This document shows positions 10,221-20,100 of a stretch of 64,000 nucleotides of DNA, piece after piece (within the stretch, counting starts at the first letter, position 1; every line of letters begins with the position of its first letter). A model generated the notes under the pieces. That model ran no database searches. It saw only the letters and a program-made list of their open reading frames with translations, and was not told the DNA's origin. The stretch covers positions 81,465,143-81,529,142 of the forward strand of contig NW_026262679.1 of assembly GCF_021869535.1 (NCBI RefSeq), read 5' to 3'. This DNA is from Mytilus californianus (lineage: Eukaryota > Mollusca > Bivalvia > Mytilida > Mytilidae). A program made the position numbers and the translations under genes.

Positions 10221-10958
10221 TTATATATTCTAGTTGTTAAACGAGTTCATATTTTAGCGTCCTTTTTTGTTTTCATGATTGCGATTATTTCAGATAAGTG
10301 CCTCTGTTGGATTAATTGTATTGGTTGGTTTTGTTGAGGGTATTTAATTAAGAACCTCCCTATGGACAAGGTTGAGTGATTTTGATACAAACTAAACGAG
10401 TCATTGCATGCAACAACGCCGTCTACAATATTTTTTGGGGGACTTAATTTTATGTTTCTTTATAAAACAGTTTTTGAGTCATTTTTCTCGAAAATCCGTT
10501 TTTGCATGTTCTCTCTGTAGATTGACTTAAATATACAATAGTATAATAACGGTATGAAAGATATTTCAGTAAGAACAGAACGTGTTTCTATAGTAAGAAC
10601 AATTCACAAAGACATGTCTTTTAAGGGTAAACATAATACACACAGACACTTGTTTCTAGAATAAACATGATATATAAAATCACGTGATTCTAGAGTAAAC
10701 ATAATATATAGGACATCTACAAGATGGGTTTTTTTGCGAACACCATTCTTTCAATACGTATACGCCATGGAAGTTCTTTTGTTGGGTATTACTCCAGGAC
10801 ATAAAACTGGTTCTTGAGACTAATGGATGACACTTGTAAGTAACTGGATAACGATAGCTGGATAACGTTTCTATAACAGAATTCACTGAAGTACTTCTCT
10901 CTTTATATCAGATTATGTCAAAAGACATATCTATTGATAGACTAAGGATGAGAAAGTC

Positions 10959-10986
10959 TTTATTATATTTTGTTGAGAATTTTATT
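10959..10986 (-). promoter_or_regulatory. Tandem polyadenylation signals of the AKH gene
   Basis: Two canonical AATAAA hexamers lie on the minus strand at 10986-10981 and 10964-10959, about 110-135 bp after the AKH stop codon. No other gene is in position to use them. Confidence 0.7.
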
Positions 10987-11094
10987 ATTTACAGGGCAAT
11001 AAGACTAGGATGAACGACGTGACTGATATATATGAACAATGTTCTTTAAAAATTAATGTTAAAAATGTTTCATAGATTTCATATATAAAACAGA

Positions 11095-11154
11095 CTAGAA
11101 ATCAAATGAAGCATCTGGTTGTGATAATTCCTGCATGTCTGCTGACTTGCTTGC
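11095..11154 (-). CDS. AKH: AKH precursor, probable last coding exon
   Basis: The acceptor TTCATTTCAG|GCAAGC is followed by an in-phase reading ASKSADMQELSQPDASFDF and TAG. It starts in phase 0, exactly what the previous exon's donor requires, and two AATAAA signals follow. The tail peptide is acidic, has no dibasic site and contains no Cys, so the single Cys of the middle exon would be unpaired in this model. Confidence 0.6.
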   Translation of the reverse strand, partial: ASKSADMQELSQPDASFDF

Positions 11155-14100
11155 CTGAAATGAACAATATTAGTTGTTGTATATGCAATTTAGTCATCAA
11201 GTGATACGGAAATCAATATGAAATAACATGTAGAGGAAGTCACTTAGACTATATATGTCAATCTTGATAAAATTAAAGTTCCATCTGTTTTAGGTGTCAC
11301 ACCACCAATCCAACCACTCACATTGAAAGTAACCTTTCTCTGACAAAAAATAGGGCTGTTTATGTTGTTGCTTACTTCAAATAGCATATGAATCTACATA
11401 AATATATGTATTTCTAATCAAGAGATATATTTTGATCATTTTGAATCCTAATTTACTTGTAAACTTACTAAGCATAGCATGTTGGTTTATATTTTTTAGC
11501 ACATCTACTCTAGAATTGTGATGCAATTGTGAGAGCTGTGATTTTTTTTTTAAAATTTGGAATATATAGGGATTTTGAATTAGTGGTGTGATATTTCATA
11601 TTTTGATTTGGATAATGAAAAATGGGATGATTATTAAGAACTTTTTTTTGTTCAAAGTCAATCTCAACTATAAAACGACTTATTACATTTGTTAAAATAT
11701 AGCTGAAAATGAAGTCAATTTTTTTATTTCTTTCATTTTGATCAAAATTTGAAGCTTTGAAATAATTTATGTTTATTTCAATTATAACTTCCGATTTCAC
11801 AACATTTATGACCAACCATTTTTGTTTTGATAAACTGACAGACAATGTCCCTTTAAGTAAAAAATTTGTGAAATCGGAAGTTATAAATAAAAATAACCAT
11901 AAATTATTTCAAAGCTTCAAAAGAAGTAGGAATTATGTACTTCACCATTAAATATCTATACCATCGGTGAGGTGTGAAGAGTCTCCTAACTAATCCATTG
12001 TTCGGTATTGCTTTTAAAAATATGCGTGTAATTCTGAAGCTACTAACGTTATGACTCAATTGAACTTGCTCGTCGTTTTGAGTTTATATGGCTGTCTAAA
12101 TTATTAATAGATTACGCAATAACAAAAAATACTACAAAAACTCGTATCCTGCATCATAGAGGTTTTATTATACACCATTTACTAAAATAAACTGTTTGGT
12201 TACAGATTTAGGAAAATAGTTCTGTTTAATTTTATATCCAATTGTTTAGAATATTCCGATTCTCCCTATATTAGAAGTAGTGTAATATTTTCTAAAATAC
12301 TCTAGTTGCAAGTTTTTTCACAGCAAAGTATGTTTGGTATTGAAGGAATGGACGATTTCTCAAACTGAACACAAATCAACATAATGTACACGGGTCATCG
12401 AGTGTAATTCAGAAGCTGGCCAATGCTAATAAAATCTATACAAATGCTGCAACTTCCTTATCTAATTTAGGTGTCACTTTTCACCATTTATCACAATAAA
12501 TAGGGATAGTCAAACAATAAAGATAAATGTTTATAAATTTCTGAGATTTGTGAACACGTAACTTTACTCTGTTTATGCCAATAAAGCAAATGCATTCTGC
12601 CAATTTCGATTAAAAGCTATCATATTGTCAGGATTCACTTTAAGTAATCACAAATCACATGAATATTTAAACAGTCCCTTTTAGGAGCAGCCTTGTTGAG
12701 CATTCATGTTTTGCAGTTCTACAAAATGTCCCCTAGGTGTTTGGAAGTTCAAAAGGAAACATTGAAATCTCTCCGTCTGTTCTGATTTATATGATTTTTG
12801 CAAGCTTTATCTATAATATTCTATATTTCCTGTCAATTAATCTGTCTTGCATCCTGTTTTTTAATTATAAATGAAGTTGTCTTTTATTGTGCTTTGGATT
12901 TCAAATTTCTGATAATGTACCTCTTTATTATTTTCTTCAATATCCTTCCTAATTCTAGTATATATAGACAGACTTGGAGTTCCGATCAACAAGTTTGTTC
13001 ACCTATACAATTTTGCGCCTCAGAGGTGTAATTTTATAAACTATTGTTGGTTAAATAAGAGTCGTAAAATATGTCAAAAGTGAAAAATTCTAGTGGCACG
13101 TGTGGAGATGTTTTCAGCCAATCACAGCATTTGTTATAATTTTTTTTTCCGAAATTACCCTAGTAACATATAGTTAATTTCGTACCCGATGTCATCGCCG
13201 ATGTTTTAGGTTACTGTTATCATTCTTACAATCCATGAAACTTTCCACGTGTCTCTGTAATAAAAGCATATGATTATCAATTTATTAACTAACTTATACA
13301 ATTTTCTTTGTCAGATCTTATCTGAAAAATAGTTAGTAGACGTGAATAGTTTTAATCTAAATTTTACCACAACTAGTCCGGCGAAAATTAGAAACGTGCA
13401 CGTTGGCAGAGTATTTATCCTGTTTGATACCAAAAATTGAAAAATGTCTATATACAATATGTCTGGATTTTTAGAAAAATATAAAATCTATCTGTACATG
13501 CTTACGAAACAGGAAGGAGAGCTTTTCTCCTGTTTCGTAGCAAGTACAAACTATATTATCCGACAAAAGTGTATACATTTAAGGCATAAGATTATTGTTG
13601 ATGTTAGTTGCTTTTTCCACGGAACTCAAAGGGTTAACTGATGTAAAGAAATACAGACACTATTTGACTTCTTCCGAACGACAGAAAACTCTTTTCTTGA
13701 GAAGGTCATATATTGAACTGTGTTGGATGTATAAATACCCAGCCACGTTCGGTCGGAATGGGAATTTCATGTCCGATGAAGCGTTCAGGAAGATTACCAA
13801 GTTATCTGCAAATCGTTTAGAGGTATGTGGCTTGTTGCAAGGCTTAATGAATGCCCCAGTTCAATATATCATTATTATCCAGTGGGGATTCAAATTTTCC
13901 GAACTTCACACTGCACAACCTACCTTGCAGAACCTGCCTCTTAATTTTGGTCTTTTTTCTGGTGTTTTAATTCCTTAGATGTCATTAAAGGTATCGTTCA
14001 ATATACAAGTTCAACGGGTTTTTATCATAATTCTTATATGATTTGAATATTGATACTTGAATTGAATTGGTCCATTAGCATTTTTTACCTTGGTTTACAC

Positions 14101-17100
14101 TTCGATAAACCATGTTGCCGAAACTATTTTCGTAACCTTCCTTGTGATTTATTCATGCGCGATACAGATGCATGGATCAAGGTGTTCAAGCAAATTGAGA
14201 TTGAAAAAAACAAACACATAACTGTTATTTCTATTCTAATGAATAATAAAAAGACATTAAAGCTTGGAAAAGGTATGTATTTACAATAAAATAAAATTCC
14301 GCGAAAAATCATGAATGAGCTTGGTGCATTATCTTCAGGGGAAAACTTGACGTCATACGAATGAAAACTCTCAAGATGAAGATTATTCCGTTTCTTGTAC
14401 GCTTCAAATTTTAACAATATTTCATTAAAATGAAGTTTTTGAGCTAGGTGTTATTTCATTTTAGATTCTTTTGCATTAATCGAACATTAATGGATTTCAG
14501 AAAGTCAATACACATTTTACACATTTTTCTAGAGGTTATTGATGTGTAAACTGGGTCGCTGACTCACAAACTTTACAAAATTTTATTCAGTTTGTGAGTT
14601 AATCGCCCCAGTTAACACAACAATAACCTCTTAAAAATGTATTTAATCCTATAATAAAAAGCTCCTTTGATTTATTGGCTAACAGGTGTAATAACACCAA
14701 ATCATAGTACGTCACATCCGGTTGCATACGAAAAAGGGTAGAAAAAATATTCCAATGAATTTGACAGTTGTAGGAAATTAATCCTACATTTCATGGCAGT
14801 AAAAAATTTATGAGTCATAAACATATATCTTGGGTGTTTCAAAGCACCATTATTTTTTCATTTGATGTTTCTATAGAATATTTTGGAAACTTGAGGTTAC
14901 ATGGTTATTGAAGCTTGTACAAAGGAAAAAAGGGGTGAAAATTTGATTGGTTATCTTCCAGTGATGGTTATTTTCGTATATGAAATGGAATGTTATGTGA
15001 AATTTTGTCTATAGTACTGGACAGGATAAAACTTTACTCATGCTTAGTATTTCTTTATTTGAAACAAAGATAAATTCTGCACAATTTTTTGAAAAGTGCA
15101 AATTTAACAAAAACTAATAGGGGAAAAATCATTGGTGGTATTACACCTAACAAATGACGGGGGACCAGAACTTAACAAGTTAAGGTGATTAAAATTGATA
15201 AAGGACAACACTTTTGCTTTTTCAGTTCTTTTAATTGTTTTTCTATTCTTTGATTGTTAATGGGGTTTTTGCTATTTATAATTTACTTGCAACATTGTTT
15301 TTTTAGTATGTATTTCCGCCATTCCTCCGTATTTTTAGTGAGAATTCACATTGCTCAAAAGCGTTAGTTTTTACGTAAAACCATTTGAATGAACATAAAT
15401 AATAGGAATATCTACATCAAAATCAATGTTTTTAAATATAGAAATTGTATATCTTATCACAACACATTTGTTTTAAGTAAATTTCACAAATATCACGTTT
15501 GAAATTGAAATGAATTACACGATACCTTAGAAGGATTTTTATAAGTTCCGTTTTGAATTAGAAATGACCTTTATCTAAAGAGCTATGCCAGAAAAGTAAA
15601 GATAAACTTAATACCGGATTATGAAAAAAAAAAGTGACTTGATAAACAGGTAATTTGTTAAACTTATATCGCATTCATTTTCGAAATTCATGATTATCAG
15701 TATATGTTTCTTTGATTTCGGTGTCTCTGCATAATGCTCAGTGGTTTGTCTTTTTGTGGTACCATTGGAATGGAAAGTTCAAAATGGGAAAATTAAATAA
15801 TCTCTTTTGTTGTAAAGTTAAATTCTCACTCAATCTCCTTATTCGTTTCAACATTGAAGCACTGAACTCTATCTGTGGTATCAGTTAAATCATGGTGGTG
15901 TATCTGATTTAAATATTTAACCGCCTTTTCTCTCAATTTCTATTTTCAATTTTGCGATTTTTGTAGTAATCCATTCTCTCAATTGGTATGAGTTACTTTT
16001 ATGTCAGTTTAAACCTCAAGCTGTTTCTAATTCTGATTTTTATAACACGCAATTAATACAGGGAACACATATTGTAGGAAAATAGAAAACTAATCAACAT
16101 AAGTAATCCCTAACTAGAGATATATGCTAAAAATGGAAGCAATAACTTAAAAATCAATCATCTACTTACTTGGACAACACTGGCTATGTCAAAAATTAAC
16201 GACTGTTCCAATTTTGATTTGCAGATATTTTCGTAACTTTCTAAAAATGAGCGTTTTCCACTTCCCCAATCTGTTGAGAAACTAATTTGTTCGGCACTAT
16301 CACCAATAAGGGAAATCAATAAGCAAATAAAAAAGAAACTCTTCATAACTAATATATCTGCAAATAAAAAAACGTGTTATATAAGAAATGACATATTACA
16401 AAGCAATACAAAAATCTGAATGTCCAACCGCCTCTTAATGATCAAAGAAATGGGTAATGCCTATATGCGTTTTTGTGCGTTTTTTTTGTAATTGGTCACT
16501 GCATTATCTTATAATACTTTACTTGTAATTTCTATGTAATTTAGATACTAGATGCTCATGTTTATTACTTAAGCTGTATTGGCAAAACCTTTTGGAATTT
16601 TGGCTCTCTACTTTTCAACTTCGTACTTTATTCGAGCGTCACTGATAAGTCTTTTGTAGACGAAACGCGCGTCTGGCGTACAACAGTATAAGCCTGGTAT
16701 CTTTGAGCAGTTTATTTATAATCTAAGAGATAATGTTTCACGTTCTATAGCTAAAATGCTCTGATTTTCAAGGAAAAATAACAGCAAAAATATTAATGAT
16801 GTGAAAACATTTTTAATTAAAAAACGTAACTTCGATAAGGCGTTGTAAACAGCTCAAGCAAAGAGGTAGGCCCCATTGCCCCGGATTTATTTAACACTAG
16901 AGCAATTTTCATAAAGGCTGTATCTTATCGTGACTAAAATTTATTTTCACAGCTTGCTTCGATGATCATTGAGGCTCGAACAACATCATGGCGTAATCTA
17001 GAAAATATACCGTTACGTGATCATATAATAAATGTCTAAATGGCTTAAACTGCTGAAACGATTTTTTGTAAATTTTGAGTATATATAAATATATAAAAGT

Positions 17101-20100
17101 AGGATATCCTTTAAAAAAAAGGGGGAGGGGGGTTAAGTCTTTTTCTGTCATTTAAAAACTGAATCATTTTGTTAACATTTCCTTATAATTTTGTGGTAAA
17201 CATGTAAAATTAACAATAATAAATCAAAACATTATCGTCTGCTGCAACGAGTAGTGCCAAACAACGTTTTGAATTTACGGATTTATGTAATTTAATGAAA
17301 AATCTTCAAATTGTATTATTTAGACTCTGTAATATTCAAATTTCAGTAGTGTTCAAAACCTTTCCGAATTTTAAACTTTTGAATGAATCATATACAGGTC
17401 CTACTCCTTAAAAATACAGCGTATAATATGTGTTTTGATTTTGGCAGTATATTAATTGTTAAGAGTATATACTATGACTAATGTTAATCATAAGGGTAAA
17501 ACTAAATAAGAATTATTCTTACATCAGTTTAGTATAATTATACAAATTAGTATTCTAAGCTTAAATGCTTTTTTTTATTGATTGGAAAAATAAAATATCG
17601 GCAATAATTATGATTGTCTTATTCCCCAAAACAGTTGTTAACATACTTTGAACGTCAAAAAGGAAATTAAGACGACAGACATAATTTCTCGTACAGACTG
17701 TTGCATTAATTAAAATCCTAGCAAAGGTAACAATAGCTATTGCTCACGCATGAGTGCAATAACCATTACTTACGCATGAGTAGTAGCATTCAAACTATTC
17801 AAGTAAACCCGTACGCGTATATGCAAGAATATGAAAGAGATGATTATGTTTATCCGTAAAAGTACTATTACTGGAGAATAACACCCACATTCTGTAGGTT
17901 TTACGTTCTGCAATTTCGATGCAGAATACCAACTCTCCGGTACTTTTCAAACTGAAAATTATGTAGTTCAGGATGTCATTTGACGTATTTAAGTAGGGTT
18001 TGTCTCGATATTAATGAACTAGCTCGTGCTATGAATATTTATGAATTTAATTATCTTAATCAATATCACTTTATAATCATGAATGTTATATTTGTAAGGA
18101 AGGTATTCATTTCTGGTAAAAATGGGTAAGAATGAATCGGTTTTGGAATTATGCTATGCCGTTCATTCTAAATAAGGAAAATAACAGCTAGTGATTATTT
18201 GTCTTTCAAACAGTGATTCTTATTATGTATATATAAATACACAACAATATGAATAATGGCAGATCTGATTAAAACATTATAATCACTTTGTAACCGAACC
18301 TCATTATGACGTCACTTTCTTTTACTGGCTATAGATTTCACTAAAGTAAATATTGAATTTTATATGGTTACATTATACCATTTCAAAAATTATCTAGTAT
18401 AAAATGAGATAATTTCTGATAATTATAAGTTTGAAAATAAAAACGAGCATTTTGAAAATGAAAATATTATTTTGGAATTTAAAATGGAGATATAAATTTT
18501 GAGTGCATATAAATTCTTTTTGAGCATATATACACTGCATGGATATTATACGTAAAAAATAAGATAGTACCTTGGACATAAGATATTGAGTTAGTAGTAT
18601 AGTACTCCTAGGTGGTACTGATGGCAAAACAAAATATGTTCTTGTAAAGTAGACTTTTCATATAAAACAACTTACTGGGAAAATGCAGCCCTTCGTCATT
18701 CATGGTGTTTTGGGAAATTACTGCATATTATCACGACTAGGTCTATTGGTTATTGAATATATATCATATAAATATCACAAACCAGAAATAGCACTGAAAA
18801 TTGATTCAAATTAGTTCGCCTACAGTAAGGAACAATCGTTAATATGATTCGGTCATAGAAGGACAAGATCTAGCTACAGATTTTATGTACTTAACAAACA
18901 ATCGGCCACAAAGCATTAAAGAGAGAAAGAGGGAGCGCAACATTAGCACGCCCGAAATCAAATGTGAACTCATGCGCTCAAAAGAGGTAAGCGGTGCCTG
19001 TCCCGCTATTAGTACTGATCGTGTTGCTCATGAAAATTCGAGTCTTGTCATAATGTAACGCAGATTATCGGTTTTAGCGTGCTTTACACACGTTTCTTGA
19101 TATCATTCATCGGGTTTGCTCGAGACCGAAATTTGTGTAGCCAAATACATTAAATATCTAAGAACTTCAAGCTTAACCGGGCTTAAACAAAATCGTCAAA
19201 GATCTCTGAATAAAAAGAGATATGGAATATACATAAACGAAACAGCAACCAAACGACAAAGAAAACATCAACACATCTAAAGGGCAATATTCAGTCTTAT
19301 AGACAGGTGTCAATAAATAATGCCAAGCTCTAAATCGTCAGCTTCTTTGAAAGTTGTAAACTAATTAAACAGAAACAATCATATGCCATCAGTACAAAAT
19401 TCTCCAAATAACAACAAAAAGCCATATCATGACACCAGGCAACCAGCGGCGAGGTTTCCGAATTGGGACAGGCTTATACACATATGTGACGGAGTATTAA
19501 CTTTTTTTTTATATCTCAAACCCCCCTTTTTTTCTATCTCTAATGATGGACTAACAAAACGTACTCAAATAACATACAATAAAAAAAACATTATTATATG
19601 AAAAGCGCTTAACCCCAAAAAAACGTATAACAGATAAGAAAAAATAAACACAAAATAATTAACAGATTATACCATGGTAAAGAATGCTCGCAGTTACTGA
19701 AAGCAAGTTCAAATCTTAACCTGCTAATATGAAATCATGCAATCCTAAACGTTATATCGGTTGTTGCACTTCCTAGAAGATTCCATACAGCAACGTCATT
19801 TAACAGTAACGAATTTGCTTTCAGTTTTAGAATAATAACATTCATCTTATATCTAACTTACATGTATAGATAATAACGTTTTATTTGGGATAATAATGAC
19901 CGAGAAATAAAGCATGGTATTTTAGCTAGGACTAATGAAAAACCTCGTGGTCATCTGTGACACCAATGTTCCGTAATGGTCAACCAAGTTGGGATGGAAT
20001 TCGTATGTTTAAGTCATAAATTACAAGAAAGGCTTTGAAAGAAAATGTACAATGCAAAAAAAAGGGACGTTGAAACTCTAAGAATGGACAATTTTTTAAA

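Noticed and set aside
14124..14417. 97-aa minus-strand ORF
   Set aside because: Antisense to the better-supported plus-strand candidate exon, low-complexity, no splice support.
17860..17955. Possible inverted repeat AAAAGTAC ... GTACTTTT
   Set aside because: Only the outer 8 bp pair convincingly; the interior does not.
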